From positions 287,388 to 351,387 of the forward strand of contig CAVXZK010000014.1 in the NCBI GenBank assembly GCA_963766365.1: a stretch of 64,000 bases of DNA, in the 5' to 3' direction. Made by a program: the position numbers and the translations under genes. The stretch's first letter is position 1; each line of letters opens with the position of its first letter. Below are positions 44,805-54,190 of the stretch, one piece after another. Source of the DNA: JALORV01 sp963766365 (lineage in GTDB: Bacteria > Pseudomonadota > Gammaproteobacteria > Burkholderiales > Burkholderiaceae_F). A model generated the notes under the pieces. It had not been told where the DNA came from, did not search any database, and saw only the letters and a program-made list of their open reading frames with translations.

Positions 44805-45622
44805 CGCTGTGCATCTCCGGCGTTGGAATTGAGAGCGGCCCGCGCCATGCGGTCGACGGTGGCCGGACTAAAGAGCTTCAGCCACAGCCCGACCCGCTCG
44901 CGCAGGGACATCACGACCTCGCGCCGCCGTCGGCGCATGCCGTCGATGATCAGGCGCGCGCACTGATCCACCGGCATGGCATGGTCTTCAGACAGTCCGG
45001 AAACGCCGGCGGGCTCACCGCGCCCGTTCCAGCCACGGCGACGTATCTCCGTGGCGACGACACCCGGATAGGCAACCATCACGCCGACGCCATGATCCGC
45101 GGCTTCGATGCGCAGTGCCTCGAGGAAGCCGGCCTGCGCGAACTTGCTGGTGCAATAGGTGGTGCGCTCCGGCACTCCGGTCCGGCCGGCCATCGAAGAG
45201 ACGCCGACGATCAGGCCATGCGATTGCTTCAGATGAGGGTAGGCATGGCGCACGCACCAGATCGTTCCCATCGTGTTGATGCGGAACAGGCGCTCGAAGG
45301 CCGAGAAGTCCTCGATCGCATCGAAGCGCGCGTGCATCGACACGCCAGCATTGGCTACCAGCACATCGATCCGGCCGAAGGCTTCGACCGCGCGCTCGAT
45401 AAGGGTCCGGCAGGCATCGTCCGAGGTCACGTCGGTTGGCACGCCGATCGCCTCGGCACCGAGCGCGCGGCACTCGTCCCGGACCTTCTCCAACGCGTCG
45501 ACCCGGCGCGCCGCCAGAACCAGCTTCACCTTCTCCACCGCGAGTTGCCGCGAAAGTTCGGCCCCGATGCCGTCGCTGGCGCCGGTGATCACCATCACCT
45601 TGGTTGTGAAGGACATTTCCAT
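44801..45622 (-). CDS. SDR-family oxidoreductase
   Basis: 273 aa from ATG 45622; a second ATG six bases later is equally possible. Cofactor motif VMVITGASDGIGAEL, VANAGVSMHARF, catalytic VGVSSMAGRTGVPERTTYCTSK (Ser, Tyr-x-x-x-Lys), and VAYPGVVATEIR. The C-terminal third is longer than in minimal SDRs and contains MSLRERVGLWLKLF, a possible membrane-binding helix, as in retinol dehydrogenase-like proteins. Substrate unknown; coupling to a thioesterase suggests lipid metabolism. Confidence 0.9.
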   Translation of the reverse strand: MEMSFTTKVMVITGASDGIGAELSRQLAVEKVKLVLAARRVDALEKVRDECRALGAEAIGVPTDVTSDDACRTLIERAVEAFGRIDVLVANAGVSMHARFDAIEDFSAFERLFRINTMGTIWCVRHAYPHLKQSHGLIVGVSSMAGRTGVPERTTYCTSKFAQAGFLEALRIEAADHGVGVMVAYPGVVATEIRRRGWNGRGEPAGVSGLSEDHAMPVDQCARLIIDGMRRRRREVVMSLRERVGLWLKLFSPATVDRMARAALNSNAGDAQR

Positions 45623-45898
45623 GCGCGTGGATAATTGCGCGATGCTGTTCCTGAAGCTTGGCAAGTGTACGCACGACTCGGATCGTGACCTGCGAACGCA
45701 ATCTCGTGCGCGACGGCTCGAGCGACGGCGTGCCGGCGATCACCCTCCCGCCCGGCGGGAGGGCAGGGTGGGTGCCGTGCGGTTGTATTTCGGCGGAGCG
45801 CGCGGCCGCTCCGAAGCGCAGCCGACCGATTGGTCGTTTCCGGCCCGAGCGCACGTGCGACGCGCGCAGCGCGTCGCGTACGCGAGGACCGACTGACG

Positions 45899-47740
45899 AT
45901 GCGCTGGTCCCCTCCCAAGGAAGCCCTGCCGTCATCCCGCGCCGAGCGCGATGACTGGCAGACCCTGCGCATGCTGTTGCCCTATCTGTGGGCCTATAAG
46001 GGGCGCGTGCTGTTTGCGCTCGGTTGCCTGGTGGCCGCCAAGCTGGCGACCGTCAGTGTCCCGATCCTCCTGAAGAGCATCGTCGACACGCTCGCGCCGG
46101 CGGCGAAGTCGACGACCGATCTGCTGGTGGTGCCGGTCGCGCTGGTCGTGGCCTATGGCCTGCTCCGGCTTTCGACCTCGCTCTTCACCGAGCTGCGCGA
46201 GTTCTTCTTCGTCAACGTGACGCAGGCGGCGATGCGGACGTTGGCGCTGAAGACCTTCCGCCACCTGCATTCCCTGTCGCTCCGCTATCACCTCGAGCGG
46301 CGCACCGGAGCGGTGACGCGCGAGATCGACCAGGGCATCCGCGGCATCTCGTCGCTGATCAGCTTCACGCTGTACTCGATCCTGCCGACGCTGATCGAGA
46401 TCACGCTGGTCGTGGCGTACCTAGTTTGGAACTACGAGGTTTGGTTCGCGGTGATCGTCGGCGTGAGCCTCGTCGTCTACATCGTCTTCACGGTCAACGT
46501 CACCAACTGGCGCACCGTCGTGCGGCGGCGCTGGAATGAACTCGAGACCAAGGCGCAGTCGCGCGCGGTCGATTCGCTGCTCAATTTCGAGACGGTCAAG
46601 TATTTCGGCAATGAGGACTACGAGGCGCGTCGCTACGATGAGACCCTGGCGGCCAGCCAGCGCACTGCGGTCATGTCGCAGCAGTCGCTCAACGTGCTCA
46701 ATGCGGGCCAGCAGCTGATCATCGCGATCGCACTGACGCTGATCCTATGGCGCGCCGCGGTCGGTGTCGCCGAAGGCCGGATGACGATCGGCGACCTGGT
46801 GCTGGTGAATGCCTTCATGATCCAGCTCTACATCCCGCTCAACTTCCTCGGCGTCATCTACCGCGAGATCAAGCAGAGCCTGGCGGACATGGACCGGATG
46901 TTCCTGCTGCTCGACCAGAACCGTGAAGTCGCCGATGCGCCGGACGCCCGTCCTCTGGATGTCCGCGGCGCCGAAGTGCGCTTCGCGCATGTGGATTTCG
47001 CCTACGATCCGCGCCGGCAGGTGTTGCACGATGTGGACTTCACGATCGCTGCTGGCACGACAACGGCGGTGGTCGGCGCGACCGGGTCCGGTAAATCCAC
47101 GCTGGCGCGGCTGTTGTTCCGTTTCTACGACGTTGGCGCCGGCGTCGTCCTGATCGATGGGCGGGATGTGCGCACGGTGACGCAGGAAAGCCTGCGGGCG
47201 GCGATCGGCATCGTGCCGCAGGACACGGTGCTGTTCAACGACACGATCGAGTACAACATCGCGTACGGCCGGCCCGGTGCCCCGCGCGAGCAGGTGATCG
47301 CGGCGGCACGCGCGGCGCACATTCATGACTTCATCGAATCCTTGCCGGATGGCTACGGCACGCTGGTCGGAGAACGCGGGCTGAAGCTTTCGGGCGGCGA
47401 GAAGCAGCGCGTCGCGATCGCGCGCACGCTGCTTAAGGATCCGGCGATCCTGGTCTTCGACGAGGCGACCTCGGCGCTCGATTCGCGCACCGAGCGGGTG
47501 ATCCAGGACGAACTGGAAGGCATCGCGCGCAGCCGCACCACGCTGGTCATTGCGCATCGGCTGTCGACCGTCGTGCATGCCGACCAGATCCTGGTGATGG
47601 ACCACGGCCGCATCGTCGAGCGCGGCACGCACGCCGAACTGCTGCAGCGGCGCGGCGCCTATGCGGCCATGTGGGAGATCCAGAGCCGCGAACGCGCCAA
47701 GGCCGAGGCGGCGGCGGCTGAGCAGGCGCTCGCCGGTTGA
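45899..47740 (+). CDS. ATM1/HMT-type ABC exporter (half transporter)
   Basis: 613 aa from ATG 45899. Six membrane segments in residues about 30-310, including FFVNVTQAAMRTLALKTFRHLHSLSLRYHLERRTGAVTREIDQG, the mitochondrial Atm1/ABCB7 and Novosphingobium Atm1 hallmark, and NFETVKYFGNEDYEARRYD. The nucleotide-binding domain has Walker A GATGSGKST (about 395-403), signature LSGGEKQR, Walker B ILVFDEATSALDSRTE and the H-loop AHRLST. It likely exports glutathione-based or metal-thiol conjugates from the cytoplasm and would function as a dimer. Confidence 0.92.
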   Translation: MRWSPPKEALPSSRAERDDWQTLRMLLPYLWAYKGRVLFALGCLVAAKLATVSVPILLKSIVDTLAPAAKSTTDLLVVPVALVVAYGLLRLSTSLFTELREFFFVNVTQAAMRTLALKTFRHLHSLSLRYHLERRTGAVTREIDQGIRGISSLISFTLYSILPTLIEITLVVAYLVWNYEVWFAVIVGVSLVVYIVFTVNVTNWRTVVRRRWNELETKAQSRAVDSLLNFETVKYFGNEDYEARRYDETLAASQRTAVMSQQSLNVLNAGQQLIIAIALTLILWRAAVGVAEGRMTIGDLVLVNAFMIQLYIPLNFLGVIYREIKQSLADMDRMFLLLDQNREVADAPDARPLDVRGAEVRFAHVDFAYDPRRQVLHDVDFTIAAGTTTAVVGATGSGKSTLARLLFRFYDVGAGVVLIDGRDVRTVTQESLRAAIGIVPQDTVLFNDTIEYNIAYGRPGAPREQVIAAARAAHIHDFIESLPDGYGTLVGERGLKLSGGEKQRVAIARTLLKDPAILVFDEATSALDSRTERVIQDELEGIARSRTTLVIAHRLSTVVHADQILVMDHGRIVERGTHAELLQRRGAYAAMWEIQSRERAKAEAAAAEQALAG

Positions 47741-47798
47741 GCGAGTCAACGGTGCGCACGGGCTAAACTCACAGCGGCACAGTGCAGGAGCGTGGCGC

Positions 47799-47957
47799 AT
47801 GCGACGGGTTTGGGCTCGGTCCCTGGCAATGGGGGTGGTGGTGGCCGGCGGCCTGCATGCGCTGCCGCCGCTGGCACAGACGCCGAAGGTGCAGCCGACC
47901 CTTGGCCGGGCCGGGTCTGAGCGCCCCCCGGTGGCAACCCTAGTTTGGCACGGATAG
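47799..47957 (+). CDS. Possible 52-aa exported peptide
   Basis: ATG 47799 has AGGAG eight bases upstream. The peptide begins MRRVWARSLAMGVVVAGGLH and looks like a signal peptide (LPPLAQ) followed by about 25 polar residues ending VATLVWHG. It lies between the ABC exporter and the amino-acid transport operon, and its stop falls inside the sigma-54-like promoter. Unknown; it may be a remnant. Confidence 0.35.
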   Translation: MRRVWARSLAMGVVVAGGLHALPPLAQTPKVQPTLGRAGSERPPVATLVWHG

Positions 47958-47960
47958 TGC
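47946..47960 (+). promoter_or_regulatory. Sigma-54-type promoter for the amino-acid ABC operon
   Basis: TGGCACG at 47946-47952 and GTGC at 47957-47960. The GG and GC dinucleotides are exactly ten bases apart, as required at -24/-12; only the first base of the -12 TTGC block differs from consensus. The transporter start codon is about 110 bases downstream, leaving a sizeable leader. Nitrogen (NtrC-type) control is typical for such operons. Confidence 0.65.
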
Positions 47961-48069
47961 GTCTTTGCCCCGGGTACGCTAGATTAGCCCTTCGGGCGTT
48001 CAAGGGCGCACGAAAATCGTGCAATACGCACACACCCGCGGGGCGGGTTCTCAAAAATGGAGCAAAAAG

Positions 48070-49104
48070 ATGATCAAGACTTCAGGCAGGATCCTCGCGG
48101 GGGGACTGGTTGCAGCTGCTGCACTGGCGTCGGCGCCCGCGCACGCCGGCAAGACGCTCGATGCGATCAAGTCACGCGGTAGCGTTGTCTGCGGGGTGAA
48201 CACCGGTCTGGCCGGATTCTCGGCCGCCGATAGCCAGGGCAACTGGACCGGACTGGACGTCGATGTCTGCCGCGCCATCGCGGCGGCGGTATTGGGCGAC
48301 GGTAACAAGGTCAAATGGGTGCCGCTTACAGCACAGCAGCGCTTCACCGCGCTGCAGTCGGGCGAGATCGACATCCTGTCGCGCAACACGACCTGGACCC
48401 TGACGCGCGACGCCTCGCTGGGCATGTTTTTCACCGGAACCACCTATTACGATGGCCAGGGATTCATGGTTCCTGTCAAGAGCAAGATCACGAGTGCCAA
48501 ACAGCTGAAAGGCGCGACGGTCTGCGTGCAGTCGGGTACGACGACCGAGAAGAATCTGACCGATTTTTCGCGCGCCAATAACCTCAACCTGAAGCCGGTG
48601 GTGTTCGAGAAGCAGGAAGCCGCGACCGGTGCCTATTTTTCCGGCCGCTGCATCGCCTTCACGACGGATGCCTCGGGGCTGGCGTCGGTGCGCAACAAAG
48701 AAGCCAAGGATCCCAAGGAGCACTTGATCCTGCCGGAACTCATCTCCAAGGAGCCGCTCGGCCCCTCGGTGCGCAGAGGCGATGATGAATGGTTCTCGAT
48801 CGTCAAATGGGTCGTGTTCGGCCTGATCGAAGCCGAGGAGTACGACATCACAAAAGCCAATGTCGACAAGATGGTGGCCGAGAGCAAGGACCCGGTCGTC
48901 ATGCGGATTGTCGGGACCTCGGAAGACACTGGAAAACTGCTCGGTCTCGACAAGAACTGGATGGTCAACGCGATCAAGGCCACCGGCAACTATGGCGAGA
49001 TCTTCGAACGCAATGTCGGCCCGAAGTCTGCCTTGGGCCTGCCGCGCGGCGTGAACAACCTGTGGAACAAGGGCGGCATCATGTATGCGCCGCCGGTCCG
49101 CTGA
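48070..49104 (+). CDS. aapJ: General L-amino-acid ABC transporter, periplasmic binding protein
   Basis: 344 aa with a signal peptide (APAHA before GKTLDAIKSRG). Extracellular solute-binding protein family 3: SVVCGVNTGLAGFSAADSQGNWTGLDVDVCRAIAAAVLGD, WVPLTAQQRFTALQSGEIDILSRNTTWTLTRD and VCVQSGTTTEKNL are typical of AapJ/BztA, the binders of broad-range L-amino acids, mainly glutamate, glutamine and aspartate. It heads the operon with two permease genes and an ATPase gene. Confidence 0.93.
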   Translation: MIKTSGRILAGGLVAAAALASAPAHAGKTLDAIKSRGSVVCGVNTGLAGFSAADSQGNWTGLDVDVCRAIAAAVLGDGNKVKWVPLTAQQRFTALQSGEIDILSRNTTWTLTRDASLGMFFTGTTYYDGQGFMVPVKSKITSAKQLKGATVCVQSGTTTEKNLTDFSRANNLNLKPVVFEKQEAATGAYFSGRCIAFTTDASGLASVRNKEAKDPKEHLILPELISKEPLGPSVRRGDDEWFSIVKWVVFGLIEAEEYDITKANVDKMVAESKDPVVMRIVGTSEDTGKLLGLDKNWMVNAIKATGNYGEIFERNVGPKSALGLPRGVNNLWNKGGIMYAPPVR

Positions 49105-49183
49105 GCAGGAGCTCAGGGATGAGCAGGCGCCTGGTTATCCGCCTGGCGCCTGCTGAAGCTATGCGCGCATAGTCAGGACACCC

Positions 49184-50359
49184 ATGGCGGATCGCCGGCC
49201 TCCGAAGCGCCAGCCGTTCTCGTGGCGCAGCCGCGCCTTCCGCGGGGTGATCTATCAGATCATCGCCATTGTGCTGATCGGTGGCGCGATCTGGTACCTG
49301 GCCCACAACACGCTGGTCAACATGGCCGCGCGTGGCATACAAAGCGGTTTCGATTTTCTCAGCACGACAGCGGGCTTCGACATCGGCGAGACGCCGATCA
49401 CGTACGAGTCGCTCGACCCCTACTGGCGCGCCTTTCTGATCGGCCTGCTCAACACGCTGCGGGTGGCAGTCGTCGGCATCTTCCTGTCGACCATCCTCGG
49501 TACCCTGCTCGGCATAGGCCGCTTTTCGCACAATGCAATCGTGCGCGGCGTTTGTTACGCGTACGTGGAGCTGTTTCGCAACGTGCCCGTGCTGCTGCAG
49601 TTGCTGATGTGGTACCTGCTCTTCACTGACATCCTGCCTCCCGCGTATGAAGCGATCACGCTGGGCGACATACGCCTCAGCAAGAACGGTCTTTCGATCC
49701 CGGTGCCGGTCTGGGGCGTCGGCCATGCGCTTGCCCTCGCTGGAGCGGTTGCCGGCGGCTTCGCTGCGTGGGGTTACCGCCGCTGGGCGATCCGTCGCTT
49801 CGAGGCCACCGGCCAGGTGCCGAAGCTGTTTCTGGTACCGCTGAGTCTGGTCGTGGGCGGCGCAGCGATCGGATGGCTGGCCGGCGGGGCGCCGACGGCC
49901 ATGAGCGTGCCGGTGCTCGACGGGTTTGCTCTCACTGGTGGCATGACGGCCACGCCGGAGTTCATGGCGGTGCTGGTCGGTCTGGTGCTTTACACCTCGG
50001 CCTTCATCGCTGAGACCGTGCGCGCGGGCATAGCCTCGGTGTCGCGCGGGCAGATCGAGGCGGCCGAGAGCCTCGGCTTGTCCAAGGGGCGGGCAATGCG
50101 GCTCGTTATCTTGCCGCAGGCGCTGCGCGTAATCATCCCGCCGATCACCAGCCAGTACCTGAATCTGACGAAAAACTCGTCGCTGGCGGTGGCGATCGGT
50201 TATCCCGATCTGGTGTCGATCACGAATACGGCGATCAACCAGACCGGCCGCGCAGTCGAGTGCATCGCGATCATCATGGCGGTCTACCTGACGCTGTCGC
50301 TCACAACCTCGGCGATCATGAACTGGTACAACAAGCGCGCGGCGATCAAGGAGCGATGA
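49184..50359 (+). CDS. aapQ: Amino-acid ABC transporter permease
   Basis: 391 aa, matching AapQ/BztB. The N-terminus has one membrane segment and a periplasmic stretch before the core (YQIIAIVLIGGAIWYLAHNTL). The permease core has RVAVVGIFLSTILGTLLGIGR, the EAA loop IEAAESLGLSKGRAMRLVILPQALRVIIPPITSQYLNLTKNSSLAVAIGYPDL. It forms the inner-membrane channel with AapM and couples to the ATPase through the EAA loop. The stop overlaps the AapM start (TGATG). Confidence 0.93.
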   Translation: MADRRPPKRQPFSWRSRAFRGVIYQIIAIVLIGGAIWYLAHNTLVNMAARGIQSGFDFLSTTAGFDIGETPITYESLDPYWRAFLIGLLNTLRVAVVGIFLSTILGTLLGIGRFSHNAIVRGVCYAYVELFRNVPVLLQLLMWYLLFTDILPPAYEAITLGDIRLSKNGLSIPVPVWGVGHALALAGAVAGGFAAWGYRRWAIRRFEATGQVPKLFLVPLSLVVGGAAIGWLAGGAPTAMSVPVLDGFALTGGMTATPEFMAVLVGLVLYTSAFIAETVRAGIASVSRGQIEAAESLGLSKGRAMRLVILPQALRVIIPPITSQYLNLTKNSSLAVAIGYPDLVSITNTAINQTGRAVECIAIIMAVYLTLSLTTSAIMNWYNKRAAIKER

Positions 50360-51465
50360 TGAGCAGCGTCGCCGACAGGCAGATCCCCGCGCGCGCGCCG
50401 CCGACGCGACAATCGGGACTCGCCCTGTGGATCCGTACCAACCTCTTCGCAGACTGGAAGAGCGGCCTGGCCACGCTGACGGCGGTCGCGCTGGCGGTCC
50501 TGTATCTGCCGGCGGCGGTCGACTGGATGATCGTAAATGCCGTCACGCAGCCGGATGCGGGGGCCTGTCAGGCGGCTCGCGGTTCGGGTGCCTGCTGGGG
50601 CGTGGTCGTCGAAAAGTACCGTCTGATCATCTTCGGCCGCTATCCGTATGAAGACCAGTGGCGCCCCCTGGTGGCGACCTTGCTGCTGGTTGGCCTTCTG
50701 GTCGTCAGCTGCATTCGCGCGTTCTGGCGACCCTGGCTGGCCGTCCTCTGGGTCGCCGTCCTCGCGGCATTCTTCGGGCTGATGTACGGCGGCATCTTCG
50801 GTCTCGAAGTCGTGACGACGGATCGCTGGGGCGGGTTGCCGCTGACGATCATGCTGTCGTCGCTGTCGATCGTGCTGGCATTTCCGCTTGCCGTACTGGT
50901 CGCGCTCGGGCGCCGCTCAAACCTGCCGGCGATCCGGACCGTCTGCATCATCTATATCGAACTGATCCGGGGTGTACCGCTGATCTCGGTCCTGTTCATG
51001 GCCTCGTTCATGTTTCCCCTGTTCATGCCGGTGGGACTGACGGTCGATGTACTGATAAGGGTGCTGGTCGGCATTACGCTGTTCGCTGCTGCGTATCTGG
51101 CGGAAATCGTGCGTGGCGGTCTCCAGGCGATACCTAAAGGACAGATCGAGGCGGCGGACTCGCTCGGGCTCAGCTACTGGCAGACGCAGCGCAAGATCGT
51201 GCTGCCGCAGGCGCTGGCGATGGTGGTGCCGGGCATCATGAACAACTTCATCTCGATCTTCAAGGACACATCGCTGGTGGCGATCGTCTCGCTCTACGAG
51301 CTGACCGGCTCACTCGGCCTGGCGCTCAATTCGGATGCCGACTGGCGGCCGTTCAAGATCGAGGGCTATCTTTTCATCACCGTCGTTTACTTCATCTTCT
51401 GCTTTGCGATGTCCCGCTACAGCCTGTGGGTTGAGGGACAGCTGAATCGCAGCAAGACCCGTTGA
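50359..51465 (+). CDS. aapM: Amino-acid ABC transporter permease
   Basis: 368 aa from ATG 50359 (a preceding ATG at 50356 is possible, but AAGGAG spacing favours 50359). AapM/BztC-like: the N-terminal half includes several membrane spans and the PYEDQWRPLVATLLLVGLLVVS region, and the second half is the His/Glu/Gln-permease core with EAA motif IEAADSLGLSYWQTQRKIVLPQALAMVVPGIMNNFISIFKDTSLVAIVSLYEL. Forms the heterodimeric channel with AapQ. Confidence 0.93.
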   Translation: MSSVADRQIPARAPPTRQSGLALWIRTNLFADWKSGLATLTAVALAVLYLPAAVDWMIVNAVTQPDAGACQAARGSGACWGVVVEKYRLIIFGRYPYEDQWRPLVATLLLVGLLVVSCIRAFWRPWLAVLWVAVLAAFFGLMYGGIFGLEVVTTDRWGGLPLTIMLSSLSIVLAFPLAVLVALGRRSNLPAIRTVCIIYIELIRGVPLISVLFMASFMFPLFMPVGLTVDVLIRVLVGITLFAAAYLAEIVRGGLQAIPKGQIEAADSLGLSYWQTQRKIVLPQALAMVVPGIMNNFISIFKDTSLVAIVSLYELTGSLGLALNSDADWRPFKIEGYLFITVVYFIFCFAMSRYSLWVEGQLNRSKTR

Positions 51466-51486
51466 CCGCACCTCGACGAGACACCC

Positions 51487-52254
51487 ATGACCGCACCCGA
51501 GCGCGCCAAGGTAGGCGACCCGATCATTGTCTTCGACAAGGTCAACAAGTGGTACGGCAACGACTTCCACGTCCTGCGCGACATCGATCTGAGCGTTGGT
51601 CGCGGCGAGCGCATCGTCATCTGCGGGCCTTCGGGCTCCGGCAAGTCGACGCTGATCCGCTGCATCAACCGGCTCGAGGAGTACCAGGAGGGCAGGATTA
51701 CGGTCGACGGAATCGAGCTGACCGACGATGTCAAGGCAATCGAGAATATCCGCAAAGAAGTCGGCATGGTGTTCCAGCAGTTCAACCTGTTTCCCCATCT
51801 GACGGTTCTGCAGAACCTGACGCTGGCGCCGATGTGGGTCGCGAAGATGCCGAAGGCCGAGGCCGAGGAGCGCGCAATGACGCAGCTGCAGCGCGTCCGG
51901 ATCGCCGAGCAGGCGGAGAAGTTCCCCCTGCAGCTGTCGGGTGGTCAGCAGCAGCGGGTCGCGATCGCGCGCGCACTGTGCCTGACGCCCAAGGTCATGA
52001 TGTTCGACGAGCCGACATCGGCGCTCGATCCGGAAATGATCAAGGAAGTGCTCGACGTGATGATCGAACTAGCAGGCCAGGGTATGACCATGCTGTGCGT
52101 CACTCACGAAATGGGCTTTGCCAAGGCCGTCGCCGACCGTGTGATCTTCATGGACCAGGGTCAGATCGTGGAACAAAACACCCCGAAGGAATTCTTCGAC
52201 AATCCCAAGAGTGAGCGAACCAAGGACTTCCTGTCGAAGATCCTGGGACACTAG
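51487..52254 (+). CDS. aapP: Amino-acid ABC transporter ATP-binding protein
   Basis: 255 aa. Walker A GPSGSGKST (47-55), Q-loop VFQQFNLFPHLTVLQN, signature LSGGQQQR, Walker B VMMFDEPTSALDPEM and H-loop THEMGFAKAVADRVIFMDQGQIVEQN. This is the GlnQ/AapP type and energises uptake by AapJQM. Last gene of the operon, 21 bases after aapM. Confidence 0.94.
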   Translation: MTAPERAKVGDPIIVFDKVNKWYGNDFHVLRDIDLSVGRGERIVICGPSGSGKSTLIRCINRLEEYQEGRITVDGIELTDDVKAIENIRKEVGMVFQQFNLFPHLTVLQNLTLAPMWVAKMPKAEAEERAMTQLQRVRIAEQAEKFPLQLSGGQQQRVAIARALCLTPKVMMFDEPTSALDPEMIKEVLDVMIELAGQGMTMLCVTHEMGFAKAVADRVIFMDQGQIVEQNTPKEFFDNPKSERTKDFLSKILGH

Positions 52255-52296
52255 CTTTCGTCCCGCAGGACTGCGCGGCCCGCGCCGCGGTCCCCG

Positions 52297-53724
52297 ATGC
52301 CTGAACTGTCCTGGCTGCACTGGGGAACGATCGCCATCGTCGCGGACTGGGCGATCCGCCTCGTCATGCTGCCGATCGTTCCGACCCGGCGGTCGGCAGA
52401 GGCGGCCAAGGGCTGGCTGCTGCTGATCTTCTTTCTGCCGTGGGTCGGCCTCGCCGCGTACCTGCTGATCGGACGGCCGCACCTTCCACGCTGGCGGCTA
52501 GAACGGCTGCGGGACTATGTCGAGCGGGTGGAGCCGCTGCGCGGGCGCCTGGCGACCGTTCCCGGGATCGAGCCGCCGCCCATTCCGATCGCCTACGAGC
52601 CGAGCGTACGGCTTTCCACCGATCTCGCCCGCATGCCGAACTTCGGCGGCAACGCGGTGGAACTGCTGACGAACTATCAGGAGATCCTCACGCGCATTGC
52701 GGTCGATATCGATGCCGCGCGGGACACGGTCCATCTCTGCTATTACATCTTCCAGCTTGATGCCTCCACGGCGCCGGTCGTTGACGCGATGGCGCGCGCC
52801 GTGCGGCGCGGCGTGCGTTGCCGGGTGCTCATCGATGCGTTCGGATCCCGTCCGTCGATTCCGGTCGTCGTTCCCCACCTGCGGGGACTGGGCATCGACA
52901 CGTTCATTGCCCTGCCGTTTCGCTGGCGCAAGCCGGAGCGCCTCGACCTGCGCAACCACCGCAAGATCGTCGTCATCGACGGCGGCATTGGCTACACGGG
53001 TTCGCAGAACATGGTGAGCCCGGATTTCAAGCCGGGGCTCAACTACAGTGAACTGGTCGCGCGCATCGAAGGCCCTACGGTCCTGCAGCTGCAGCTGGTG
53101 TTCGGCGCCGACTGGTACGTCGAGACGCGCGAGTTCATCGGGGAGGCGAGGCTGCCGCCGCTGCGGATAGCCGGCGACTGCCCAGCGCAGATCCTGCCCA
53201 ACGGCCCGGCATCAGCGACGCAACGGGCGCAGCGCATGGTCGTGAACCTCGTCTATGCGGCATGCTGCCGGATCGTCATCACGACGCCGTATTTCATCCC
53301 GAGCCAGGCGTTGCAGGAGGCGCTCGAGACGGCGGCCCAGCGCGGCGTCGAGGTTCACCTGATCGTCGACCATCGCAAGGACCAGTTCATGGTGGCCAAT
53401 GCCCAGCGGTCCTATTACGAATCACTGCTTGCAGCCGGTGTACGGATCCACGCCTATGGTGAAGCGTTCCTGCATACCAAGGCCGTATCGGTGGATGGTG
53501 AGATTGCCTGGGTGGGGTCGTGCAACATGGACCTGCGATCGTTCGAACTGAACGAGGAGGTGATCGCACTCTTCTACAGTCGGGACATCGCGGCGCGGCT
53601 GCAGGCGATCGAGGAGGGCTACATCCGCGGCTCGGAGCCGGTGCTGCTGGAGACATGGCGCCAGCGCCCGTTCCACGAGCAACTGGTGCAGAACCTGACG
53701 CGGCTGGTCAGTCCGCTGCTGTAG
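52297..53724 (+). CDS. Cardiolipin synthase (phospholipase D family)
   Basis: 475 aa. Two membrane segments at the N-terminus (residues about 8-27 and 38-55) are followed by two HKD motifs: NHRKIVVIDGGIGYTGSQNM (His near 221) and LHTKAVSVDGEIAWVGSCNMDLRS (His near 393). The layout and length match ClsA-type synthases that join two phosphatidylglycerols, or PG with PE, into cardiolipin at the inner membrane. It lies 42 bases from aapP but is functionally unrelated. Confidence 0.92.
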   Translation: MPELSWLHWGTIAIVADWAIRLVMLPIVPTRRSAEAAKGWLLLIFFLPWVGLAAYLLIGRPHLPRWRLERLRDYVERVEPLRGRLATVPGIEPPPIPIAYEPSVRLSTDLARMPNFGGNAVELLTNYQEILTRIAVDIDAARDTVHLCYYIFQLDASTAPVVDAMARAVRRGVRCRVLIDAFGSRPSIPVVVPHLRGLGIDTFIALPFRWRKPERLDLRNHRKIVVIDGGIGYTGSQNMVSPDFKPGLNYSELVARIEGPTVLQLQLVFGADWYVETREFIGEARLPPLRIAGDCPAQILPNGPASATQRAQRMVVNLVYAACCRIVITTPYFIPSQALQEALETAAQRGVEVHLIVDHRKDQFMVANAQRSYYESLLAAGVRIHAYGEAFLHTKAVSVDGEIAWVGSCNMDLRSFELNEEVIALFYSRDIAARLQAIEEGYIRGSEPVLLETWRQRPFHEQLVQNLTRLVSPLL

Positions 53725-53781
53725 CTCTGGCGTAGCTGCGTGCGCCGGCAGGATGCGGGCGCACGCAGATCCGAACCAGGC

Positions 53782-53949
53782 TCAGCCTTCGCCCACCCTC
53801 TGGAACTCGCTGGAAGCTTCGGACGTCGCGATGCTGTCGAAGTCGAGCGATGGGACGGTTGAGCAGCCCGCCAATGCGGCGACGAGCAGTGCCGCGCCGA
53901 TGGCGGCATGGATTGAACGCTGGGTCGGACTTTTCTCGTGGTGTTTCAT
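53782..53949 (-). CDS. 55-aa lipoprotein
   Basis: Starts MKHHEKSPTQRSIHAAIGAA, continues with a hydrophobic stretch and a clear lipobox LAGC, leaving a mature peptide of about 27 residues (CSTVPSLDFDSIATSEASS and a short charged end). ATG 53949 has AGAGGTG at good spacing on the minus strand. No family recognised. It converges with the cardiolipin synthase gene. Confidence 0.65.
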   Translation of the reverse strand: MKHHEKSPTQRSIHAAIGAALLVAALAGCSTVPSLDFDSIATSEASSEFQRVGEG

Positions 53950-54190
53950 TTTTCACCTCTCTGAACCCCGCTAAGGGAAAGTTGATCACTGAGTAAGCGC
54001 CGCAGCGGTTGCTTGCGACGTGGAGGCACAGTAGGGGCCTGTGAGTCGGAGCGCGCAGGCAGAAGCCACCTTCACCGTGCTGAGAATCCGACAACCTGCG
54101 GTCCGCCCAGGCGGCGATCGATCGTGCGAGGCGCCGCGGTGACCGCGATCACCGATAATCGCGCCTTCGCCGACACAGCCCCTGCCTTCC

